Shown one piece after another: positions 1 to 6,590 of a stretch of DNA of 11,816 nucleotides (position 1 is its first letter; each line of letters starts with the position of its first letter). The notes under the pieces are model-generated. The model saw only the letters and a program-made list of their open reading frames with translations, ran no database searches and had not been told where the DNA came from. Both the position numbers and the translations under genes were made by a program. The stretch lies in the NCBI GenBank assembly GCA_946061315.1, contig CAMGRB010000021.1, forward strand, positions 1-11,816. Direction: 5' to 3'. Source of the DNA: an uncultured Clostridia bacterium. GTDB taxonomy: Bacteria; Bacillota; Clostridia; Oscillospirales; CAG-272.

Positions 1-42
1 GACCTTGTATAAAAAGTCCCTTTCAGATTTGTTTTTTACTGC

Positions 43-1005
43 TCAAAGACCGAGAACTGCGGCGCCGACGATACCCGCGTCGTTTCCGAGCTCGGCTATC
101 TTTATTTCGGTCTGATTGTCCTTGCCCTTGGTGTAGGTTTCCTTGAATACCTTTTCAACAAGAGGCTTTAAGAGATAATCTCTTTCGTTGCACACTCCGC
201 CGCCTATCGAGAGCACGTTCGGCTGGAATATATTTATTATGTTGGCAACTCCGGTGGCGAGATAACTTATGTACTCGTCTACTATCTCCTTGCCGACCTC
301 GTCGCCCTGCTTCATAGCGGAGAAGGCAACTCTTGCGTTTACGTTGTTAAGGTTGCCGTCTATCATTTCTTCAATCATAGTACGGCGGCCTTGCTCTCTC
401 GCTTTTATAAGGTGCTCCTTCGTCATATTGGTAAGACCGGTTGCCGAGCTGTAGGTTTCCCAACAGCCGCGTCTGCCGCAGGTGCATTGTTTGCCGTCTT
501 TTTCAATTACTATATGACCAAGCTCCGCACCGGCAAAATTAAAGCCGGAATAAACCTGACCGTTTAACACTATTCCGCCACCGAGCCCCGTGCCGAGCGT
601 TATCATAACGGAATATTCCGATCCTTTTGCCGCGCCCGCTATAGCCTCTGCTTTAGCCGCCGCATTTGCGTCGTTTTCTATAAGGACCTTCTTTACGCCG
701 AGATGCTTTTTAAGAAGCTCTGCAATAGGGAAGTTAAGAAACGGCAGGTTGTTTGCGTATTCCACAACTCCGGTTTTGGAATTTGCCGTACCGGGCGTAG
801 CTATACCCGCGTACTCTATATCGTCAATTGTAAGACCACATTCCGAAACGATCCTTTTGCAAAGGGAAGCCATATCCTTTACGATTTCCTCGCCGTCCCT
901 TGAAGCGAGAGTGGGAACGCTGCCTTTCTTTATTATTTTGCAGTCGCCGTTTACAACTCCCGCGGCTATGTTCGTGCCGCCGAGATCTATACCGAGATAG
1001 TACAT
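43..1005 (-). CDS. glcK: ROK-family glucokinase
   Basis: Cytoplasmic sugar kinase of the ROK family, most likely ATP-dependent phosphorylation of glucose to glucose-6-phosphate. With the start used here it has 320 residues, the usual length of Gram-positive GlcK. Visible motifs: the N-terminal phosphate-binding DLGGTN (residues 7-12), catalytic Asp112 in ENDANAAA, the glycine-rich LGTGLGGG (137-144), and the ROK zinc motif with His164 in ELGH followed by CTCGRRGCWE (Cys174, Cys176, Cys181). An ATG 33 nt upstream is also in frame, but it lies at the predicted transcription start. The ATG at 1005 has a GGAGGA site (1020-1015) at good spacing and starts directly before the conserved DLGGTN, so it is preferred. 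It is divergent from a sugar-import operon, which suits phosphorylation of glucose released from the imported substrate. Other ROK hexose kinases (fructose, N-acetylmannosamine) are less likely but cannot be excluded. No clear terminator is visible in the 42 nt beyond its stop. Confidence 0.9.
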   Translation of the reverse strand: MYYLGIDLGGTNIAAGVVNGDCKIIKKGSVPTLASRDGEEIVKDMASLCKRIVSECGLTIDDIEYAGIATPGTANSKTGVVEYANNLPFLNFPIAELLKKHLGVKKVLIENDANAAAKAEAIAGAAKGSEYSVMITLGTGLGGGIVLNGQVYSGFNFAGAELGHIVIEKDGKQCTCGRRGCWETYSSATGLTNMTKEHLIKAREQGRRTMIEEMIDGNLNNVNARVAFSAMKQGDEVGKEIVDEYISYLATGVANIINIFQPNVLSIGGGVCNERDYLLKPLVEKVFKETYTKGKDNQTEIKIAELGNDAGIVGAAVLGL

Positions 1006-1014
1006 AAATGCTTT

Positions 1015-1020
1015 TCCTCC
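1015..1020 (-). promoter_or_regulatory. Ribosome binding site that decides the glucokinase start
   Basis: Read on the minus strand this is GGAGGA, nine nucleotides before the ATG at 1005-1003. It supports the 320-residue product over the longer frame starting at 1038. Confidence 0.85.
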
Positions 1021-1044
1021 GAGGCAAAAATATTTCACACGTTA

Positions 1045-1073
1045 ATTATAATGTTTTTCAAACGAAAAGTCAA
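1045..1073 (-). promoter_or_regulatory. Sigma-A promoter for the glucokinase gene
   Basis: On the minus strand a -35 box TTGACT (1073-1068) is followed by a 17-nt spacer and a perfect -10 box TATAAT (1050-1045). Transcription would start near 1038, giving a leader of about 33 nt before the ATG at 1005. The -35 context CGCTTGACTTT is shared exactly with the divergent promoter at 1424. Confidence 0.85.
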
Positions 1074-1131
1074 GCGATAATACGCGATTTCAAAAAAATT
1101 CTTTCGTGGGCAAAATGCGTCGGTTTGGAAC

Positions 1132-1185
1132 TTCACAAACAATTCACATTTTTCACATTTTGCAAATTTTTTTGATGTTTGTGAA
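1132..1185. repeat. TTCACA boxes and 9-bp inverted repeat, possible operator
   Basis: TTCACAAAC at 1132-1140 is perfectly inverted as GTTTGTGAA at 1177-1185. Two further direct TTCACA copies lie at 1143-1148 and 1152-1157 inside the 36-nt loop, and another at 1034-1039 over the predicted glucokinase transcription start. Spaced copies of one hexamer in a divergent promoter region look like a multi-site operator, but the regulator is not known and AT-rich DNA gives such matches by chance. Confidence 0.4.
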
Positions 1186-1187
1186 TG

Positions 1188-1214
1188 TAGCACAAATGCC
1201 TACCATGATTTTTG
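1188..1214 (+). repeat. Direct repeat copy 1 (CAAATGCCTA motif)
   Basis: TAG, then two bases, then CAAATGCCTACCATGA, then a T run ending in TTTG. It matches copy 2 at 1355-1381 at 14 of 16 positions in the core (1193-1208 against 1359-1374). The copies are in the same orientation, 166 bp apart, which fits paired regulator-binding sites. Confidence 0.45.
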
Positions 1215-1287
1215 TATAAGGTGCACAATGCATAAAAATTATTTTTTAACTATAATTTTTCTTATTTATCCCTTAAATTCCTCTAAA

Positions 1288-1299
1288 CAAAACGGTTTG
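1288..1299. promoter_or_regulatory. Weak LacI-type operator candidate
   Basis: CAAAACGGTTTG is a near-palindrome (five of six base pairs) with a central CG step, as in many LacI/CcpA-family operators. It lies about 160 bp upstream of the predicted transcription start of the sugar operon and lacks the outer TG/CA of a good CcpA site, so this is only a candidate. Confidence 0.2.
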
Positions 1300-1354
1300 C
1301 GACTTTTGTCTTTGATTTTATAAATAAATTTCAAACGGAAAAGACGCACCATAT

Positions 1355-1381
1355 TAGTCAAATGCCTATCATAAATATTTG
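1355..1381 (+). repeat. Direct repeat copy 2 (CAAATGCCTA motif)
   Basis: Second copy of the repeat at 1188-1214: TAG, one base, then CAAATGCCTATCATAA and an AT run ending in TTTG. It ends about 43 bp upstream of the -35 box at 1424, a suitable place for an activator site. Confidence 0.45.
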
Positions 1382-1423
1382 CCCGATAAAACCTCTTTTA
1401 ATTTCTTCATATAACAGTTGCGC

Positions 1424-1452
1424 TTGACTTTGTGATTTTTGTGTGATAGAAT
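1424..1452 (+). promoter_or_regulatory. Sigma-A promoter of the sugar-uptake operon
   Basis: A -35 box TTGACT (1424-1429), a 17-nt spacer and a -10 box TAGAAT (1447-1452), with a TG one base before the -10 box (extended -10). Transcription would start near 1459, leaving a leader of about 88 nt before the ATG at 1547. No other plausible promoter is seen before the closely spaced genes downstream, so it probably drives them all. Confidence 0.85.
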
Positions 1453-1474
1453 GGTTTATACATTAAAAATATAG

Positions 1475-1516
1475 GCGCATAAGCGCAATAATTTTCAAAG
1501 CCGCCCCGGAGGCGGC
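1475..1516 (+). promoter_or_regulatory. Two small hairpins in the operon leader
   Basis: In the predicted 5' leader, GCGC-ATAA-GCGC (1475-1486) and the stronger GCCGCC-CCGGA-GGCGGC (1500-1516) can form stem-loops. The second ends 18 nt before the GGAGG ribosome binding site at 1535-1539. It has no following U run, so it does not look like a terminator on this strand. It may stabilise the 5' end of the mRNA or insulate the start site. No known riboswitch fold is recognised. Confidence 0.4.
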
Positions 1517-1546
1517 AAGCAAAAAACCGAAAACGGAGGATTTCTT

Positions 1547-4500
1547 ATGAAAAAAAGAGCGACGAGGGTGATGGCTCTCCTGATGGGAATTATGATGCTG
1601 ATGTCGGCATTTGTAATACCCGTTTCCGCATCCTCGACAGGCGGCGGCACCGAAGGTGAGCCGAAGAAAAACGTATCTTCAATATCGGACGTTGAGGAGG
1701 TTCTCAACTCGATAACCTACTCGGAGTACAGAAAGAAGTACGCCGAGGTTGCCAAGGGCACGGGCGAGTACGTGATAAACGCCACGGACTACGACACCGA
1801 AAAAACCACGGCAAAGGTCGAGGTGAAGGACGAATATTACGGAGAGACAAACGTACTCATGACGCCCGAGCTCGGCTCGGTAACGTGGAACGTCAATATT
1901 GAAAAGGCAGGCTTTTATCTCATCGAGATAGAGTACTGTCAGGTCGTCGGAAAGACGAACTCGATAGAAAGGATATTCTCGTTAAACGGTACCGTTCCTT
2001 TTTCCGAGGCGCGCTCCGTTGTCCTTAACAAGACGTGGGTTTACGACTACGTAATTGACGAAAACGGCAATGAAACCTTCAAGACCGATAAAAACGGCAA
2101 CGACATACGTCCGTCGGTTATAGAGAGCCCCGAATGGACCGTATATGCCCTTCGCGATTCGGACGGATATTATATCGACCCGCTTGAGTTTTATTTTAAC
2201 GCGGGCGAGAACACGATAACGCTCGAGAGCTCGAGAGAATCAATGGCGATAAAGTCGATAACCGTTCGCCCTTACGACGAGCCCGTTTCGTACGAGGAAT
2301 ACCTCAAAATTCACGGCGACCCCGAATCGAACAGACCCTCGTCCTCCGCAACGATAAAGATAGAAGCGGAGAACGCAGGCAAGGTATCTCACGTAACAAT
2401 GTACCCCGTATATGACAGGACCTCGTCAATAACGAGCGGTCTTACGGGTGAGCAGTCCGCCAAGGTAACGAGATTCAACACGTTCGGAAAAGAGCAATGG
2501 CAAAACGTCGGCGAGTGGGTCGAGTACGAAATAGACGTCACGGAGGACGGCTACTACGGAATAGCCTTCCGTTTCAGACAGTCGCTTTTAAGCGGTATGT
2601 ACGTATCCCGCAGGGTCTACGTAGACGGCGAGGTACCGTTTGCCGAGGCGGCTACGTGCCAGTTTAACTACACGGATAAGTGGCAGGTACAGTATCTCGG
2701 AAGCAACGGTACGGAATTTGAGTTCTATCTCACCAAGGGTAAGCACACAATAAGGTTCGAGGCAGTCCTCGGAGATATGGGCGAGCAGATAAGCAAGGTA
2801 AACGACACGCTTACCAATATCAACGCCTGCTACCTTGAAATAATAAAACTCACGGGAAGCAACCCCGATAAAAACCGTACGTACGGATTTTCAAGAGTAA
2901 TGCCGAAGGTATTGCAGACGATGCTGCGCGAATCCTCAAACCTTCAGAACATATACGACTACCTTGTTGCAAAGGTGGGCAGAGGTGAAAAGACCGCAAC
3001 GGTAGAGCAGCTTAAAAACCTCCTTTACGAAATGGGCTACGACGAGGAGAACATAGCGAAGGATTTAAGCAGATTCAAAACGAACATAGGTTCTCTCGGA
3101 ACGTGGATAAACAGCGTAAAATCTCAACCCCTCCAGGTTGACTACGTACTCATTCAGTCAAAGAACGAGGCACTCCCCAAGGCAACCTCGAACTTCTTCC
3201 AGTCAATGTGGTACGAAATAAAGCTGTTCTTCTCGAGCTTTTCAACGGATTATAACTCGTTCGGCGTCAGCGAAACCGCCGGGGAAACCAAGACCGTCGA
3301 GGTATGGCTTGAAAGCGGTCGAGATCAGGCACTCATCATAAGAAACCTCATTGATAACGAATTTACCCCCGAATCAAATATAGCGGCTAACTTAAAGCTC
3401 GTATCGGCGGGCACGCTTTTGCCTTCCGTTCTTGCGGGCGTCGGCCCCGACGTATCGCTCTTTGCGGGAAGCACAACGATTATAGACTATGCGCTCCGTC
3501 ACGCCGTCGTACCTCTTAACGAGTTTATAGAAAAAGACGCGGGCATTCTTTCGCAGTTTCCCGAGGCTGCAATGATACCGCTTACGCTTTACGAATACGA
3601 CGTTGATACGGACACAACGACGTCAACGTATTACGCACTCCCCGATTCACTCACGTTCCCGATGATGTTCTACCGCAAGGATATACTCGCATCACTCGGA
3701 CTTGAGGTGCCGAAGACGTGGGACGATCTTCTTGCAATGATACCGGTGCTTCAATACAACAATATGGAGCTTGGTATTGCAAACGACATATACACCTTCA
3801 TATACCAGAGTGGCAACGAGGCGTATGCCGACCACGGTATGAGAATAAACTTTGACAGCACGGGAGTTCTGAACGCCTTTACAAAGCTTTGTAATATGTA
3901 CACGCAGTATTCGCTCCCCTATACCTACGATTTTGCAAACCGTTTCCGTACGGGCGAGATGCCTATAGGAATATCGGCATACACCTCGTGTAACCAGCTT
4001 TCCGTATTCGCATCGGAGCTTTCGGGACTCTGGACGTTCGTTCCGTTGCCCGGCTACGAGCTTACGGACGACGAGGGCAACACCTACATAAACAACTGCG
4101 CAATAGCGGGAGTTACGGGCTGCATAATGTTAAACGGCTGCGAGGACAAAGCGTCCGCGTGGGAATTTATGAAGTGGTACACCGCAAAGGACTTCCAGGC
4201 TGCGTACGCAAATGAAATCGTGTCGATAGTCGGTATAGCGTCAAGACCTGCAACGGCAAATTCCGAGGCTTTGGCAGAATTGCCGTGGACGACGGAGGAA
4301 GCGACCAACATACTCGCTCAATTTGACAACCTTACCGCAGTTCCCAACTATCCGGGAAGCTACTATCTTGCCCGTTACGTAAACTTCGCGTTCCTCGCGG
4401 CTTACAACGACGGTAAAGACCCTGCAGACGCTCTGCTCGGATACGTTAATACAATAAATAAGGAAATAACCCGAAAGAGAAAAGAATTCGGAATGGATTA

Positions 4501-4564
4501 TCTCGAAATCGGAGAAACACTCGACCAACTGAAAGCGAAGAAAGCGCTTCAGGAAATGAATTGA
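1547..4564 (+). CDS. Large secreted ABC sugar-binding protein with duplicated N-terminal modules
   Basis: Extracellular solute-binding protein of a sugar ABC importer, 1005 residues against roughly 400-550 for the usual family member. Residues 1-28 form a signal peptide with a likely cleavage after Val-Ser-Ala; there is no lipobox cysteine, which is odd for a Gram-positive binding protein. Residues about 57-242 and 248-435 are two related beta-rich modules resembling carbohydrate-binding (CBM6/35-like) domains. A probably helical linker (445-570) follows. The binding domain (about 581-980) starts with TVEVWLESG and shows family features: LPSVLAGVGPDV, an ALPDSLTFPMMFYRKDIL segment, the PKTWDDLL helix, and AWEFMKWYTA near the end. 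A GGAGG site (1535-1539) fixes the start. It is first in an operon with its two permeases, 30 nt downstream. The substrate is unknown; the extra modules suggest a polymer or oligosaccharide. The solute-binding assignment is firm; the module class is inference. Confidence 0.88.
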   Translation: MKKRATRVMALLMGIMMLMSAFVIPVSASSTGGGTEGEPKKNVSSISDVEEVLNSITYSEYRKKYAEVAKGTGEYVINATDYDTEKTTAKVEVKDEYYGETNVLMTPELGSVTWNVNIEKAGFYLIEIEYCQVVGKTNSIERIFSLNGTVPFSEARSVVLNKTWVYDYVIDENGNETFKTDKNGNDIRPSVIESPEWTVYALRDSDGYYIDPLEFYFNAGENTITLESSRESMAIKSITVRPYDEPVSYEEYLKIHGDPESNRPSSSATIKIEAENAGKVSHVTMYPVYDRTSSITSGLTGEQSAKVTRFNTFGKEQWQNVGEWVEYEIDVTEDGYYGIAFRFRQSLLSGMYVSRRVYVDGEVPFAEAATCQFNYTDKWQVQYLGSNGTEFEFYLTKGKHTIRFEAVLGDMGEQISKVNDTLTNINACYLEIIKLTGSNPDKNRTYGFSRVMPKVLQTMLRESSNLQNIYDYLVAKVGRGEKTATVEQLKNLLYEMGYDEENIAKDLSRFKTNIGSLGTWINSVKSQPLQVDYVLIQSKNEALPKATSNFFQSMWYEIKLFFSSFSTDYNSFGVSETAGETKTVEVWLESGRDQALIIRNLIDNEFTPESNIAANLKLVSAGTLLPSVLAGVGPDVSLFAGSTTIIDYALRHAVVPLNEFIEKDAGILSQFPEAAMIPLTLYEYDVDTDTTTSTYYALPDSLTFPMMFYRKDILASLGLEVPKTWDDLLAMIPVLQYNNMELGIANDIYTFIYQSGNEAYADHGMRINFDSTGVLNAFTKLCNMYTQYSLPYTYDFANRFRTGEMPIGISAYTSCNQLSVFASELSGLWTFVPLPGYELTDDEGNTYINNCAIAGVTGCIMLNGCEDKASAWEFMKWYTAKDFQAAYANEIVSIVGIASRPATANSEALAELPWTTEEATNILAQFDNLTAVPNYPGSYYLARYVNFAFLAAYNDGKDPADALLGYVNTINKEITRKRKEFGMDYLEIGETLDQLKAKKALQEMN
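1715..2272 (+). repeat. Duplicated module A of the binding protein
   Basis: Codes for residues 57-242. Landmarks shared with module B: a leading TYSEYRK, a strand followed by AGFY, then NGTVPFSEA, then LEFYF followed by a glycine turn and TITLE. The order and spacing are conserved, so the two modules arose by duplication. The resemblance to carbohydrate-binding jelly-roll modules is by pattern only. Confidence 0.65.
2288..2851 (+). repeat. Duplicated module B of the binding protein
   Basis: Codes for residues 248-435. The matching landmarks are SYEEYLK, DGYY, DGEVPFAEA, and FEFYL followed by a glycine turn and TIRFEA. It begins its folded part with IKIEAENAG, a phrase typical of CBM6/35-type domains. 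The DNA of the copies has diverged, so the duplication is old. Confidence 0.65.
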
Positions 4565-4594
4565 CGGTAAAATACTGTTTAAGGAGAAATCTAA

Positions 4595-5698
4595 ATGGAA
4601 GAACGCAAAGATAATAATGAAAATAGCGTTGAAATCGACGAAACGGAAGCGTTGACCGAAGCGGAAAACGATCCCGCCGTCGAAGATATGCCAAGCGATT
4701 TACATACCGATAATAGTGTTGCCGAAGAAAAAGATATGCCCGAGGCAAGCGCGCCGACGGCAAAGAAAAAAGCGGTGGCGAGGAAGGATATGACGGCGCT
4801 TCAATGGACGTGGCACGAGATGAAGCGCAATAAGGTAGCTTACCTTATGATAGCGCCGTTTATGCTCGTATTCCTCACCTTCACGGTATTTCCCGTAGTG
4901 CTTTCCATAATTTTGAGCTTCACCTCGTTCAATATGCTCGAGATGAACTCCGATATGTGGATATGGTTTGATAACTACACAAGGCTTTTCTTCGATGACG
5001 ACGTATTTCTTCTGGCGTGCAAAAATACGCTTGTATTCGCAACAATAACGGGACCTGTATCGTATATGCTCTCGTTCCTCGTTGCATGGTTTATAAACGA
5101 GCTTTCGCCGAGAATAAGGTCGTTCGTTACGCTCATATTCTACGCACCGTCCTTTTCGGGCTCCCTCTACGTTATATGGTCAACTCTGTTTTCGGACGAC
5201 TCATACGGCTGGGTAAACGGTACGCTGCTTGACCTCGGGCTCATAGACGAGCCTATTCTGTGGTTTCACAACGAAGACTACGCTATGACGCTTTGTATAG
5301 TGGTGGCTCTGTGGATGTCACTCGGTACCGCATTCCTTTCGTTCATAGCGGGACTTCAGACTATGAACAGGAGCCTCTTTGAAGCGGCGGCGGTTGACGG
5401 AATCAAGAACAGGTGGCAGGAGCTTTGGTACATAACATTGCCGTCGATGAAGCCGCAGCTTATGTTCGGTGCGGTAATGTCGATAACCGGCTCGTTCGGC
5501 TTCGGCGGAGTAGTTACCGCCCTGTGCGGATTCCCGTCGGTCAACTATTCGTGTCATACGATAATGCACTGCCTTGAGGACTACGGCTCTCAAAGGTGGG
5601 AGGTCGGATACGCGTCCTCAATAGCGGTCGTGCTCTTTTTCATAATGATAGGAGCCAACATACTCGTAAATAAAATGTTATCGAAGGTGGGACAGTGA
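4595..5698 (+). CDS. Sugar ABC transporter permease, MalF/UgpA type
   Basis: Inner-membrane subunit of the importer, 367 residues. Residues 1 to about 75 form a hydrophilic, strongly acidic N-terminal tail that ends in a Lys-rich patch, longer than in ordinary 290-310-residue members. About six membrane segments follow (roughly 81-107, 144-166, 175-200, 229-254, 288-312, 340-360). The cytoplasmic EAA loop that contacts the ATPase is clear at 263-285, with EAAAVDGI and later TLPSMKP. The start has an AAGGAG site at 4581-4586. It is 30 nt after the binding-protein gene and 1 nt before the second permease, so the two permeases surely form a heterodimer. No ATP-binding subunit is encoded in the window, so a shared MsmK/UgpC-type ATPase elsewhere is likely. 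The substrate cannot be read from the sequence. Confidence 0.92.
   Translation: MEERKDNNENSVEIDETEALTEAENDPAVEDMPSDLHTDNSVAEEKDMPEASAPTAKKKAVARKDMTALQWTWHEMKRNKVAYLMIAPFMLVFLTFTVFPVVLSIILSFTSFNMLEMNSDMWIWFDNYTRLFFDDDVFLLACKNTLVFATITGPVSYMLSFLVAWFINELSPRIRSFVTLIFYAPSFSGSLYVIWSTLFSDDSYGWVNGTLLDLGLIDEPILWFHNEDYAMTLCIVVALWMSLGTAFLSFIAGLQTMNRSLFEAAAVDGIKNRWQELWYITLPSMKPQLMFGAVMSITGSFGFGGVVTALCGFPSVNYSCHTIMHCLEDYGSQRWEVGYASSIAVVLFFIMIGANILVNKMLSKVGQ
5684..5690 (+). promoter_or_regulatory. Ribosome binding site inside the first permease gene
   Basis: AAGGTGG lies within the last codons of the upstream permease, nine nucleotides before the ATG at 5700. The two genes are separated by a single base (TGA-T-ATG), an arrangement that suggests translational coupling. 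It supports this start over the internal ATG at 5718. Confidence 0.7.
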
Positions 5699-5699
5699 T

Positions 5700-6581
5700 A
5701 TGCAGAGAGTGCAGAAAATGAGAGTAAGAAAGCATCAGGTCGTCCTTAACCGTTCGGTAGGAGGAGATACGGGAATATTCGTATTCCTCGCAATAATGGG
5801 AGTATTTATGTTTCTCCCTATGGTTTACGTAATAATGCAGTCGTTAAAACCGCTTGACGAGCTCTGGATGTTCCCGCCGAGGTTTTACGTTCAGAACCCG
5901 ACGTTAAAGAACTTCGGTGACCTGTTCAGCCTGTTAAGTGACTCCTGGGTGCCTTTTTCAAGGTACATATTCAACACCGTAATAATAACGGCGGCAGGAA
6001 CGTTCGGTAACCTTTTGTTCTCGTCGCTCGCGGCGTACGCGATGGCAAAGATACCCTTCCCGGGAAGAAAGTTTGCATTCAAGACGGTACAGCTTTCGCT
6101 TATGTTTACCCCTACGGTAACGTCGATAGCAAACTTCCTCACCCTTTCAACGTTAGGGCTTCTTGATAACCTTCTGGCATTGATAATTCCCGCATGGGGC
6201 TCCACGATGGGACTTTATCTTATGAAGCAGTTTATGGACTCCTCAATATCCAACGACGTGCTTGAAAGTGCGCGCCTTGACGGATGCGGAGAGTTCAGAA
6301 CGTTCTGGACGATAGCTATGCCGATGGTTAAACCGGGCTGGCTCACGCTTATAGTTTTCTCATTCCAGGGACTTTGGCAGATGGGCTCGTCCATATACAT
6401 ATACAGCGAGCAGTTCAAAACCCTTAACTACGCAATAAGCCAGATAACCGCAGGCGGTATAGCCCGTGCAGGCGCCGCGGCGGCAGGAACGGTCCTTATG
6501 ATGATAGTTCCGATAGTCGTATTCTTAATATCGCAGAGCAACATTATAGAAACGATGGCGTCCAGCGGTATGAAGGATTAA
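5700..6581 (+). CDS. Sugar ABC transporter permease, MalG/UgpE type
   Basis: Second membrane subunit of the importer, 293 residues, a normal length for the MalG group. A short basic N-terminus is followed by about six membrane segments (roughly 24-46, 88-113, 130-150, 157-178, 213-233, 260-279). The EAA loop is at 189-211 with ESARLDGCGEF and later AMPMVKPGW; Ser replaces the first Ala of the usual EAA, a common variation. The segment NPTLKNFGDLF after the first membrane helix and the NTVIIT helix are typical of this group. It pairs with the permease immediately upstream to form the channel. The stop codon overlaps the ribosome binding site of the next gene, so that gene is expressed with the transporter. 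Confidence 0.92.
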   Translation: MQRVQKMRVRKHQVVLNRSVGGDTGIFVFLAIMGVFMFLPMVYVIMQSLKPLDELWMFPPRFYVQNPTLKNFGDLFSLLSDSWVPFSRYIFNTVIITAAGTFGNLLFSSLAAYAMAKIPFPGRKFAFKTVQLSLMFTPTVTSIANFLTLSTLGLLDNLLALIIPAWGSTMGLYLMKQFMDSSISNDVLESARLDGCGEFRTFWTIAMPMVKPGWLTLIVFSFQGLWQMGSSIYIYSEQFKTLNYAISQITAGGIARAGAAAAGTVLMMIVPIVVFLISQSNIIETMASSGMKD

Positions 6582-6590
6582 GGAGGAAAT

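Larger units (their letters stand above)
1074..1423. other. AT-rich divergent intergenic region, no gene seen
   Basis: This stretch separates the two divergent promoters. I see no credible coding frame, tRNA or known riboswitch in it. It is strongly AT-rich and holds several short repeats listed separately: TTCACA boxes with a 9-bp inverted repeat, two copies of a CAAATGCCTA-containing direct repeat, and a near-palindrome centred on a CG step. The amount of non-coding sequence is generous for a divergent promoter pair, which suggests binding by one or more regulators not encoded in this window. Confidence 0.6.

Noticed and set aside
1..42. A terminator downstream of the glucokinase gene.
   Set aside because: Only a 4-bp stem with a 3-nt loop can be drawn before a short T run; too weak to call, and the region is cut by the window edge.
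590..1000. A 136-codon plus-strand open frame inside the glucokinase gene.
   Set aside because: It lies antisense to a well-supported gene, has no family features and no ribosome binding site worth noting.
1006..1038. An 11-residue N-terminal extension of the glucokinase from an upstream ATG.
   Set aside because: The upstream ATG lies at the predicted transcription start, and the internal ATG has a good ribosome binding site directly before the conserved DLGGTN motif.
1330..1343. A possible CcpA (cre) site around CAAACGGAAAAG.
   Set aside because: It misses the required outer TG and CA positions, and it is too far from the promoter to be persuasive.
1500..1520. The GC-rich hairpin as a rho-independent terminator or attenuator.
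   Set aside because: On the plus strand it is followed by A-rich, not U-rich, sequence, and I see no alternative pairing with the leader or a leader peptide. On the minus strand no gene precedes it.
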